Below, piece after piece: positions 41,958 to 49,436 of a stretch of 64,000 nt of DNA. Each line of letters opens with the position of its first letter. Positions within the stretch are counted from its first letter, which is position 1. Below the pieces are notes generated by a model that did no database searches, was not told the DNA's origin, and worked only from the letters and a program-made list of their open reading frames with translations. A program made the position numbers and the translations under genes. This stretch comes from an uncultured Rhizobium sp. (lineage in GTDB: Bacteria > Pseudomonadota > Alphaproteobacteria > Rhizobiales > Rhizobiaceae). Where the stretch lies: assembly GCA_945952415.1 (NCBI GenBank), contig CAMFIF010000012.1, positions 62,001-126,000 of the forward strand, in the 5' to 3' direction.

Positions 41958-42203
41958 ATGCAAACCAATACCTGGCTTCGTATCATCGTTTCTATGCAGA
42001 TCAACGCCGTCCTGTTCGGGCTTGGCACAATCACGGTTCTCTCGACCCCCGAGCTGGCCGTCCATGCCAAATATCTCATCCCGGCAATCGTGGCGTTGAG
42101 CTTCGGCCTGGCCCCGTTCCTGGCGCTAGTGGTGTTCCCGCGCATGCGGGTGCGCACTTGGGGACGTCATGCCTGGCGCCAGGGTGACCTGATTTCCGGC
42201 TGA
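41958..42203 (+). CDS. Small inner-membrane protein, 81 aa
   Basis: Family not recognised. Two hydrophobic segments (about residues 8-30 and 40-62: IIVSMQINAVLFGLGTITVL and LIPAIVALSFGLAPFLALVVF) end in a basic cytoplasmic tail, RMRVRTWGRHAWRQ. AAGGAGG lies at a good distance before the ATG, and an EcfG-type promoter lies 28-53 bp upstream, so expression in the general stress response is likely. Small membrane proteins are frequent in that regulon, but the function cannot be derived. Confidence 0.75.
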   Translation: MQTNTWLRIIVSMQINAVLFGLGTITVLSTPELAVHAKYLIPAIVALSFGLAPFLALVVFPRMRVRTWGRHAWRQGDLISG

Positions 42204-42379
42204 TCTGCACAGTATGGCACGGCAGGTTTCCCCCCATGCCGTGCCACACTTCATTTGCAAGGCGTAAATCTGACGTTTATCAAGAACACGCCAAAAGTCG
42301 TGATGCGAATGGCCTACTTGTCGTGTAAGAGCGCTGTCGGGCGCAGCGCATACCATCTGTGTCCCATCTTGAGGCCGGC

Positions 42380-42517
42380 ATGCGCTATGCGATCTACAGC
42401 CTTGGAGCCTTTGCGGCTCTCCTTTGGACAGGAGTGGGGTTTGCAGCCTATGACTGGGTGGCCCGCTCATCCCAATCAGCCGATGCTGCGTATACCGCAT
42501 CCCTCCCCGCTGAATGA
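42380..42517 (+). CDS. Possible very small membrane protein, 45 aa
   Basis: Short reading frame MRYAIYSLGAFAALLWTGVGFAAYDWVA..., with one hydrophobic helix (about residues 4-24) and a hydrophilic end. GAGG lies 5 nt before the ATG. No homologue is recognised, and the evidence is limited to the ribosome site and the credible membrane segment. The following 42518-43167 (650 bp) has overlapping open frames on both strands but none with a convincing start. Confidence 0.4.
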   Translation: MRYAIYSLGAFAALLWTGVGFAAYDWVARSSQSADAAYTASLPAE

Positions 42518-43167
42518 TAAGGTGGCCTTCGGCTGCAAAACCGAGCGTGGCAGGAACGGGCAGACCTGCCAGTGCGGGCCGCAGTGCTGGCTTTCCGGCA
42601 TGGCATAGGGATTGCGGTGATGATGGTAATCCCACCATATCGAAATTCGCTGCGATCCGGATGAAGAAGAACCCCACAGGATCACGGCCGGAAAGCCTGC
42701 CACTTCCGTCAACTGATGTCCGGCCGCTGTGTCAGTGTCAAACAGCAATACGCCGTTCGCCAGCGCCGCGTTCACGCCGTGGACAAGCAGCTTGCGGTAT
42801 TTGAACACGGCCTCATCTTTCCTTGCCACGCAAATGTAACAGCTTTGACGGGAAGGAAAAAGAGCGGACGCCTCAGGACGGGAATCCTTAGGTGCGCATG
42901 GGGGTGCAACAGCCTCCGCACCGTGGGCGCCCGCATCTCATGGAGAGATATCTTCAACCTAGTGCATTGGGTTCTACAGTCCAGCGTTTGCCTTAAAAAA
43001 GCGCGGCGCCGCTCACCTTTGTATATGTCCAAATTATGCGATATTGCTTTTTGTTATAATCACGTGTTGATTCGTGAAGGGACCTATTTCAGGTCGAGGA
43101 CTCTTACCCTAGGCCGCCGAGACAGGCATAACCTAACCTTTGGCCAAAACAAGCGGTGGGCAAACCG

Positions 43168-44991
43168 ATGGACGCCGAACACGCCAGCCCCAGGCTGGAC
43201 GACGTCATCCCTGAACAGGGAGCGGTCAGCCGTCTCAATGGCCGCGTGCCGGCCGACAAGGATTTCCGCAACCTTGCGGATCACCTGCCGACCCTATGCT
43301 GGATTGCAGACGCTGACGGATGGATATTCTGGTACAATCACCGTTGGCATGAATACTGCGGCACTACGCCGGCCGACATGGAAGGTTGGGGTTGGCAAAA
43401 GGTGCATCATCCTGACGTGCTGCCGGGGGTGATGGCGCATTGGCGCGACTGCATCCGGAACGGTAAGCCCTTCCAGATGGTGTTCCCGCTGCGTGGCGCT
43501 GATGGCGTCTACCGCCCCTTTCTCACCAAAATCGAGCCGATGCGGGACGACACCGGCCAGATATGCCGCTGGTTCGGCATGAATACCGATATTTCCGACC
43601 TGCAGGAAAAGGAGCATCTGCTGCGCGAGGCGCATGAGCAGCTGGAAATGGCTTTAGACTCAGGTGCGATCCGCGGCACCTGGGTCTGGGACATCGCCGA
43701 AGACTGCTTCCGGGGAGATGCGCGGTTCGCGCGGACCTTCTCGATCGATCCGGACCTACTGCGCGAAGGCATACCCATCGCACAGGCCAAGCAGTCCATC
43801 CATCCGGAGGATATTGCCGCCGTCGAGCAGGCACTGAGGTCCTCTTTGGAAAAAGGCGGTCCCTACAGTGCCGAGTATCGGGTCCTTGAGAGTGACGGGT
43901 GCTATCGCTGGATCGAGGCAAATGGACGCTGCGAGCTGGACGCCAGCGGTCGGCCGGCGCGCTTTCCAGGCGTCATTATCGACATTCATCGGCGCAAACT
44001 CGCCGAGGAGCAGCAGAGGCTTGCCGCCGCCGAAGCCGAGGAAGCCAGCCGCCTTCTGTCGTCGGTCATCGATGCGATGCCGGCGCTCATCTTCAAAAAA
44101 GACCGGCGTGGCCGTCTCGAACTGGCCAACAACGGCGTGATCGAGCTGCTGGGTAAATCATGGGACGAACTCAAAGGCCAGCCGGACGACTATTACCTTC
44201 ATCCTGAGTTCGCCGAGGAGATCAAGGCGCATGACCGGCAGGTCATGGAAACCGGTCAACCTCTGGAGGTCGAGGAACGTGCCGGCTACCGCAACGGCAA
44301 ACCGCGCGTCTGGCTGTCGCGCAAATCCCCCTTTTATGATGCCGAAGGCAGGATTGACGGGATTATCGGTACCTCGATCGAGATCACCGACCGGAAGGAA
44401 GCCGAGGACGTACGGCGCCTGATGATCCGGGAGCTGAACCATCGCATCAAGAACCTGTTTGCGATGACCATGAGCTTGATCCGGGTGACTGCCCGCACCA
44501 CGGACAACAGCCGCGAGATGTCCGAAAAGCTGATCGCGCGGCTGCGCTCGCTCTCGAATGCCCACAGCCTGATCCTGCCTGCACTTGACGATGTACTCCC
44601 GGACGCTTCAGCTGACCTGCGCGCACTGCTTCAGGTTCTGCTGGCGCCTTACGAGCATGAGCATGTCATCACGCTGGGCGGACATGACGTGCTTGTCCCC
44701 GGTTCGCGCGTGTCGGAACTGGCGCTCATCTGGCACGAGCTTGCCACCAATGCCGCCAAATACGGTGCGCTCAGTGTGCCAAACGGACGCCTGTCGGTGC
44801 ATTGGGTGGCGGACGAGGGATGCCTGCGCGTCACCTGGACCGAGGCGGGTGGACCCGTGGCGGTCCCTGCGGACTATGCCGGATTTGGCAGCCAACTCAT
44901 CGACTCCCTGGTCAAATCCAACCTTAGCGGCGAAATCCATCGCACGTGGTCCGATACAGGGCTCGCGATCCATCTCAAGCTTACGCTCTAG
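43168..44991 (+). CDS. PAS-PAS-PAS HWE histidine kinase
   Basis: 607-aa cytoplasmic sensor kinase. Three PAS domains lie at about residues 20-140, 145-275 and 290-415; the first has WIADADGWIFWYNHRWHEYCG and ends with a PAC motif. The kinase core is of the HWE type: ELNHRIKN H-box near 425, HELATNAAKYGALS N-box, and the defining WTE in VTWTEAGGP near 568. No membrane helix, so it senses internal signals such as redox, light or ligands. Such kinases often feed the PhyR general stress pathway. A GTG four codons upstream (43156) is an alternative start. A receiver protein gene follows at 45160. Confidence 0.9.
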   Translation: MDAEHASPRLDDVIPEQGAVSRLNGRVPADKDFRNLADHLPTLCWIADADGWIFWYNHRWHEYCGTTPADMEGWGWQKVHHPDVLPGVMAHWRDCIRNGKPFQMVFPLRGADGVYRPFLTKIEPMRDDTGQICRWFGMNTDISDLQEKEHLLREAHEQLEMALDSGAIRGTWVWDIAEDCFRGDARFARTFSIDPDLLREGIPIAQAKQSIHPEDIAAVEQALRSSLEKGGPYSAEYRVLESDGCYRWIEANGRCELDASGRPARFPGVIIDIHRRKLAEEQQRLAAAEAEEASRLLSSVIDAMPALIFKKDRRGRLELANNGVIELLGKSWDELKGQPDDYYLHPEFAEEIKAHDRQVMETGQPLEVEERAGYRNGKPRVWLSRKSPFYDAEGRIDGIIGTSIEITDRKEAEDVRRLMIRELNHRIKNLFAMTMSLIRVTARTTDNSREMSEKLIARLRSLSNAHSLILPALDDVLPDASADLRALLQVLLAPYEHEHVITLGGHDVLVPGSRVSELALIWHELATNAAKYGALSVPNGRLSVHWVADEGCLRVTWTEAGGPVAVPADYAGFGSQLIDSLVKSNLSGEIHRTWSDTGLAIHLKLTL

Positions 44992-45159
44992 CGCTTTCCT
45001 GCCTTTTCCGTTTCAGACGCAAGATTGATGCGGTTCGAATACCGATCGCACTGACGTGCAACCGGATCTATTTTGCAACATCCGCATTGAAACAATATCC
45101 TTATAAAACCGAAGCGAGCATTACACTGAGAGCGGGGAAACCTGCCGAGGAGGTGAGCC

Positions 45160-45525
45160 ATGACATTAGAGTGCAAGACCGCTATGGTCGTCGAGGATGA
45201 CGTCATGCTACGGACCACGGTCACCCGTCATCTTGAGGACGTGGGACTTGACGTGGTCGAGGCCGGAAGCGGCGACGAAGCCTTGGCCAAGCTGGAAGAC
45301 GGCCATCCGGTCGACCTGCTGTTCACGGATGTACTGATGCCGGGGGACGTTGACGGACTGCACCTGGTGCAGGATGTGCTGGCGCGCTGGCCGGAGACCA
45401 AGGTCATCATAGCTTCCGCGATGGATATTCCGGCAACCTGCATCCCGGACAAGGCGGCATCCCTGCCCAAGCCCTACCGGGCGCACGACGTGGACAACAT
45501 GCTGCGCCATGTCTGCGTGGTCTGA
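45160..45525 (+). CDS. Single-domain response regulator
   Basis: 121-aa receiver-only protein. Acidic pocket EDD at residues 12-14, phosphoacceptor D57 in LLFTDVLMPG, and the conserved Lys in LPKPY near the end are all present. GAGGAGG precedes the ATG. It lies 168 bp downstream of the HWE kinase and is the probable partner. It is close in sequence to the receiver protein at 53962-54357 (shared LLFTDV-MPG--DG-L pattern). Confidence 0.9.
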   Translation: MTLECKTAMVVEDDVMLRTTVTRHLEDVGLDVVEAGSGDEALAKLEDGHPVDLLFTDVLMPGDVDGLHLVQDVLARWPETKVIIASAMDIPATCIPDKAASLPKPYRAHDVDNMLRHVCVV

Positions 45526-45526
45526 C

Positions 45527-45721
45527 TTAAAGCTGCGCCGCATCGTCCGTGTTGGACAGCCGCCAGATGGCGTCGAGGCATTCCTGGATGACCATGTCGA
45601 GCAGGTATTCGCTCATCCTGTCCCCGGTCGCGGCATAGACCGCGTAAAGGGATTCCAGCTCGGTGACGATTGCCGCGAGAGAGTCGAGCAGATCCGCCGG
45701 CGTTCTAGGCTCACCAGGCAT
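45527..45721 (-). CDS. Hypothetical helical protein
   Basis: 64-aa reading from ATG 45721: MPGEPRTPADLLDSLAAIVTELESLYAVYAATGDRMSEYLLDMVIQE..., clearly helical and codon-biased like its neighbours. An alternative start at 45796 would add 25 residues (MSRAIRTGDPYAPLSQLR); neither has an ideal ribosome site. It converges with the receiver gene, the stops only 1 bp apart. Family not recognised; similar short proteins accompany receiver genes in some alphaproteobacteria, but a functional link is only suggested by position. Confidence 0.55.
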   Translation of the reverse strand: MPGEPRTPADLLDSLAAIVTELESLYAVYAATGDRMSEYLLDMVIQECLDAIWRLSNTDDAAQL

Positions 45722-45925
45722 GGTCAGCCGCCCGGCATCTGATCGAAGTTGCGAAAGGGGTGCATAGGGGTCTCCCGTCCGGATTGCACGGGACATCCCT
45801 TGAAAGCGGAATGAAGCGTGAGGCAAGGGGATATGACACAATTGGCATACAAACGTGTGCGATAACAATTCCGTAACCATATTTTTACATAATAATGTGT
45901 GCCGTGAATCGGCCAGAGACACGGC

Positions 45926-45959
45926 AAAAAAGGGCATGGCGGTCTCTCCCGCCATGCCC
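45926..45959 (-). terminator. Rho-independent terminator of the DUF892 gene
   Basis: On the minus strand GGGCATGGCGG pairs perfectly with CCGCCATGCCC (11 bp, 6-nt loop), followed by six T. It starts 16 bp after the DUF892 stop codon. Confidence 0.9.
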
Positions 45960-45974
45960 CGCACCGCCGCCTGC

Positions 45975-46490
45975 TTACGCAGCCTTGGACTTGCCGCCCT
46001 TGGCGCCCTTCGGATTGGCGAGGCCTTCACCGAGCGCCGTCAACTTTTCATCGGTCGCGATTTCTTCCTGCAGGTTGGCGTCGATCAGTGCGACTGCGTC
46101 CTTGAGTCCGAGCTGTTCAGCCCAGGACTTGAGGGTGCCGTAGCGGGCGATTTCGTAGTGCTCGACCGCCTGCGCCGAGGAGATCAGGCCGGCGTCGAGC
46201 GCCACGGAGCCCTTGTACTCTTCAATGATTTCTTCACCTTCGGCAATAATGCCCTGGATGGCTTCGCAGGTCTTGCCGCGCGCGGGCTTGCCGATGATCT
46301 CGAACACCTGCTCCAGGCGCTCGATCTGGCCCTGGGTTTCATCGCGGTGCTGCAGGAACCCTGCCTTGCCTTCCTCGGACTGCGCCGCGCGGGCCATTTT
46401 CGGCAGGGTCTTCAGGATCTGCTTCTCGGCGAAGTAGATATCCTTCAGGGTGTCGTGGAAGAGGGTTTCGAGGTTCTTTTCGGTGGCCAT
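45975..46490 (-). CDS. DUF892 (YciE/YciF) ferritin-like stress protein
   Basis: 171-aa protein of the ferritin-like DUF892 family: LETLFHDTLKDIYFAEKQILKTLPKMA, then HRDETQGQIERLEQVFEIIGK, KTCEAIQGIIAEGEEII and ISSAQAVEHYEIARYG, a four-helix bundle with the expected acidic/His metal ligands. E. coli YciF is induced by stress; the molecular role is unsettled. The ATG at 46490 is preferred over a GTG two codons earlier. A perfect EcfG-type promoter (46526-46551) lies upstream and a strong terminator downstream, so it is a monocistronic general-stress gene. Confidence 0.9.
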   Translation of the reverse strand: MATEKNLETLFHDTLKDIYFAEKQILKTLPKMARAAQSEEGKAGFLQHRDETQGQIERLEQVFEIIGKPARGKTCEAIQGIIAEGEEIIEEYKGSVALDAGLISSAQAVEHYEIARYGTLKSWAEQLGLKDAVALIDANLQEEIATDEKLTALGEGLANPKGAKGGKSKAA

Positions 46491-46525
46491 GTGCACATAC
46501 TCCGTCTGGTTGGTTATGCCAACGC

Positions 46526-46551
46526 AACGGTCTTTGGGCCGATTCAGTTCC
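46526..46551 (-). promoter_or_regulatory. EcfG-type general-stress promoter
   Basis: On the minus strand GGAAC (46551-46547), 17 bp, CGTT (46529-46526). About 36-61 bp upstream of the DUF892 start. Confidence 0.75.
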
Positions 46552-46601
46552 CTGAGGGCGTTTTTCAGACCAAATGATCCAGCTTTCTCAGATGCCCGCC
46601 T

Positions 46602-48455
46602 CTATCCAACGCGGACAACATTCCGGCCGGTTTCCTTGGCTCTGTACAGCGCCTTATCGGCCGCCTGCAGAATGTCCCCGACGGAGGCCGGCAGTGTGCC
46701 TGGCAGGCTGCTTATGCCGACGCTGACCGACACGACCCCGTGGCTGCTGTGCGCGTGCGTAATGGCCAGCGCCTCGACAGCGAGCCGGAATTCAACAGCA
46801 ATATCGAACGCGCTTTCAAGGTCACAGGACGACAGGATCGCGGCCAGCTCCTCGCCGCCATAGCGCGCCGAAAACCCGCCAACCTTGCTCACCGCCTTGT
46901 CAAGGCAGCCAGCGACGGCCTTGATCACCTCGTCTCCGGCCGGATGCCCGTAGAGGTCGTTGTAGGCTTTGAAATGGTCAATGTCTGCCAACAGCAGGGT
47001 CTGGCGCCGCCCGGCATGGGTGGCCTCTTCAATGGCGATATCAAAGGCCCGGCGGTTGCGAAGTCCGGTCAGGCCATCTGTCGCCGCGAGATGCTCCAGT
47101 CTGTTGTTCAGCGCTCTCAGCTCCGCTTCAGCCTTTTTGATGTTCGTGATCTCGCGGTAGGTAAGCAGGCAGCTGCCGTCCGTTTGCGGCCTGCTATGCG
47201 CCTCGATCCAGCGTCCGTCGGCCAGCTCGAACTGCGGCTGGTCCTCCGTTTTGAGTGTGCTTTCGAACTGTGAGAGATAGTCCCGTAAAGTGAAACCGGG
47301 AACGGGCGCCCTTTCCCCGCGCTCCAGGGACTGCAGGACGATGTCCTGATAATGCGAGCCGGGCTCGCGAACGTCAGCCGTGAGCGGAAACAACCGCCTG
47401 TAGTTCGTATTGCAGAACTGGATCGAACCATCTGCCCCGAAACTGACGAGACCGTCCGCCATGTTTTCCATGGCCAGCGCCAGGGAGTCTTTCGCCTTCC
47501 GATAGGCCGCCTTCAGCTTCACCTTTTCCGTCACGTCCCGGTTATGGGTGATGATGCCTATCAGGTTGCCGTCCTCGTCCCGGAATGGCGATTTCAGGGT
47601 CTGCAGGTATCCGGGCGTGTTGTCGGGCCTGATATAGGTCTGCTCAAAGAGCATGGTCTCTCCCGCCGCCCGCAAGGCTTTTTCGTCATCGGCGAACTTG
47701 GCGGCGACTTCATGAGGATAGAAATCGAAATCCGTTTTGCCGATGAGTGCCTGGTCATTCTCCGCTTCCATGAGACGCGCCGTTGCCGGGTTGGCCAGAA
47801 GGAAGCGGCCGGTCAGGTCCTTGACGTTCAGGCAATCGGGCAGCGCGCTGATGACGGCCCGGTACGTCATGTTCAGTGTCTGCGCGCGCCGCCAGCGAAG
47901 CTCGTGCGCCATCGCAAGCCCGCTCATGAGCAGGGACACAAACAGGATCAGGGGCAGTGCGGGGAATGCCGTCCTGAATGCTACCCGCCCGGCGTCCCCA
48001 GGTATGGCGTACAGGATGATCTGCGTCACCATGGCGATAGTCAGGGAGAGGCCTACCAGCCCAGAGATATGGAGATGGTACCGTCTTGCCACGGCTTTGG
48101 CTGCCAACCCCAGCGACAGACTGGCACAAATGGCGAAGATGCCGAACAGGGTGCCGGCGCCACCCATCGACGCGCGCTGTGCAATGGCCATGCTTGCCGC
48201 CATGACACCGGTGACGGGCCCGCCGAAATACGCCGCGAGCCCGATGAAGACCGAGCGCAGGTCAATGAAGATGCCGTCCCCGATGTTGAACGGGATGTGC
48301 ATGACCGCGACCGCGCCGCTGCCAAACAGCAGGCCGAACAGAAGCTGGTTCCCCCGCAGGCTGATTTTAGGCACGAACGACCTTGAGACACACCAGATCT
48401 GGACGACAATTGCCACGATGGCCAGGTTCGAGAGCAGGTCTTTCCACAATTGCAC
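46602..48455 (-). CDS. LytS-like membrane receptor with PAS and GGDEF domains, diguanylate cyclase
   Basis: 617-aa membrane protein. The N-terminal about 195 residues hold five or six helices with the 5TM-5TMR_LYT signature (FIDLRSVFIGLAAYFGGPVTG). Two PAS domains follow (about 200-325 and 330-450), then a GGDEF domain (about 460-617) with DGLTGLRNRRAF, a YGGEEL active-site loop and DKALYRAKETGRN. It should synthesise c-di-GMP in response to an envelope or ligand signal; the last residue of the motif is Leu instead of Phe, which can be tolerated. The start is an unspecific TTG- or ATG-type choice at 48455, with no clear promoter seen. Confidence 0.88.
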   Translation of the reverse strand: MQLWKDLLSNLAIVAIVVQIWCVSRSFVPKISLRGNQLLFGLLFGSGAVAVMHIPFNIGDGIFIDLRSVFIGLAAYFGGPVTGVMAASMAIAQRASMGGAGTLFGIFAICASLSLGLAAKAVARRYHLHISGLVGLSLTIAMVTQIILYAIPGDAGRVAFRTAFPALPLILFVSLLMSGLAMAHELRWRRAQTLNMTYRAVISALPDCLNVKDLTGRFLLANPATARLMEAENDQALIGKTDFDFYPHEVAAKFADDEKALRAAGETMLFEQTYIRPDNTPGYLQTLKSPFRDEDGNLIGIITHNRDVTEKVKLKAAYRKAKDSLALAMENMADGLVSFGADGSIQFCNTNYRRLFPLTADVREPGSHYQDIVLQSLERGERAPVPGFTLRDYLSQFESTLKTEDQPQFELADGRWIEAHSRPQTDGSCLLTYREITNIKKAEAELRALNNRLEHLAATDGLTGLRNRRAFDIAIEEATHAGRRQTLLLADIDHFKAYNDLYGHPAGDEVIKAVAGCLDKAVSKVGGFSARYGGEELAAILSSCDLESAFDIAVEFRLAVEALAITHAHSSHGVVSVSVGISSLPGTLPASVGDILQAADKALYRAKETGRNVVRVG

Positions 48456-48607
48456 GGCGGGCGTCCATCTTCGGGTAGCGATCGGTATCTGAGTATGGCT
48501 CGATGCCAGTTAATTATTGCTGCTATCTGTTATCGATCAGTGACGGGTCAGATGTTCGGATTTTGTCATCATCTGCGGCTGTGACCTGACGGGCAGGATC
48601 ACCCGCT

Positions 48608-48632
48608 GGAACGCCATGGTCGAATCCGCGTT
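48608..48632 (+). promoter_or_regulatory. EcfG-type general-stress promoter
   Basis: GGAAC (48608-48612), 16 bp, CGTT (48629-48632), 24 bp before the ATG of the DUF3597 gene. Spacing is 1 bp shorter than the other two but within the usual range. Confidence 0.65.
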
Positions 48633-48656
48633 TGCTATGGCAACAAGGAGGATCAC

Positions 48657-49187
48657 ATGAGCATTTTCAGCAGGATCAAGAACGCCATCTTCGGGCAGGC
48701 CCAGGCCGCCACTCCCGTGCCCTCTGCTGCTCAGGCCGCACCGCAGGCTGCAACGGCACCCGTCGGCGCCGCACCTTCCAGCGCAGCTGCACAGAACAAT
48801 CCGAGTTCGAATCCCTCTCCGGCCAGCGCTCCAGCTGCGGCCCAGACCAAACCCGCAACCGCACCAGCTGCCGCAGCACCAGCCGCGCCGACCCCGGCGG
48901 CAGGCGCACCCAGCGCGGCGGCGAGCCAGCATGTGGATGTAGCAGAGATTATGAACGCGGCTGTAGCCAAGTCCGGCCAGAAACTCGACTGGCGCCATTC
49001 CATCGTCGACTTCATGAAGGCGCTCGGCATGGATGCAAGCCTTGAAGAGCGAAAAGAACTGGCAGCTGAACTCGGCTACACCGGCGACGCGCATGACAGC
49101 GCCAAAATGAATCTGTTCCTGCATAAGGCTTTGATGAAGGCATTGGCGGACAACGGTGGCAAGGTATCAGCCGAGTTGATGGACTAA
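48657..49187 (+). CDS. DUF3597 protein
   Basis: 176-aa protein. A short N-terminal segment, MSIFSRIKNAIFG, is followed by an Ala/Pro-rich low-complexity linker (about residues 18-95) and the conserved DUF3597 domain: VDVAEIMNAAVAKSGQKLDWRHSIVDFMKALGMD, then RKELAAELGYTGDAHDSAKMN and LHKALMKALADNGG. The family is annotated in proteobacteria without known function; it resembles LysM/KfrA-associated small stress proteins only loosely. AAGGAGG precedes the ATG, an EcfG-type promoter lies upstream and a strong terminator follows (49238-49260). Confidence 0.88.
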   Translation: MSIFSRIKNAIFGQAQAATPVPSAAQAAPQAATAPVGAAPSSAAAQNNPSSNPSPASAPAAAQTKPATAPAAAAPAAPTPAAGAPSAAASQHVDVAEIMNAAVAKSGQKLDWRHSIVDFMKALGMDASLEERKELAAELGYTGDAHDSAKMNLFLHKALMKALADNGGKVSAELMD

Positions 49188-49237
49188 ACAGCTGCGTTCT
49201 CTTTCGCCGCAGCTGTCTATTAATTTAGAACGTATTC

Positions 49238-49260
49238 AAAAGGCCCCCTGCGGGCCTTTT
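49238..49260 (+). terminator. Rho-independent terminator of the DUF3597 gene
   Basis: AAAAGGCCC (49238-49246) pairs perfectly with GGGCCTTTT (49252-49260), 5-nt loop, 51 bp after the stop. Confidence 0.85.
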
Positions 49261-49436
49261 GTCGTGATGGGACGACATGTGTAGTTATTTACTCCTGCAA
49301 CCCTTGCCACTGCCCTCTAAAACGTCATCTCTCAGCTCTTAGCGAGTGGTGTGTGAGAAACTTACATGTTGGGCCCACGCCGCGTGCATGTCATAAGCGG
49401 ACAGAAACAATTGTCATTCATCAGGATGTCGTGCCA

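Noticed and set aside
42476..42829. 117-codon minus-strand frame starting at a GTG (ARKDEAVFKYRKLLVHGV...)
   Set aside because: Codon use looks partly protein-like, but the GTG has no ribosome site and competing frames are equally open. Could be a decayed or very small gene; not supported enough to list.
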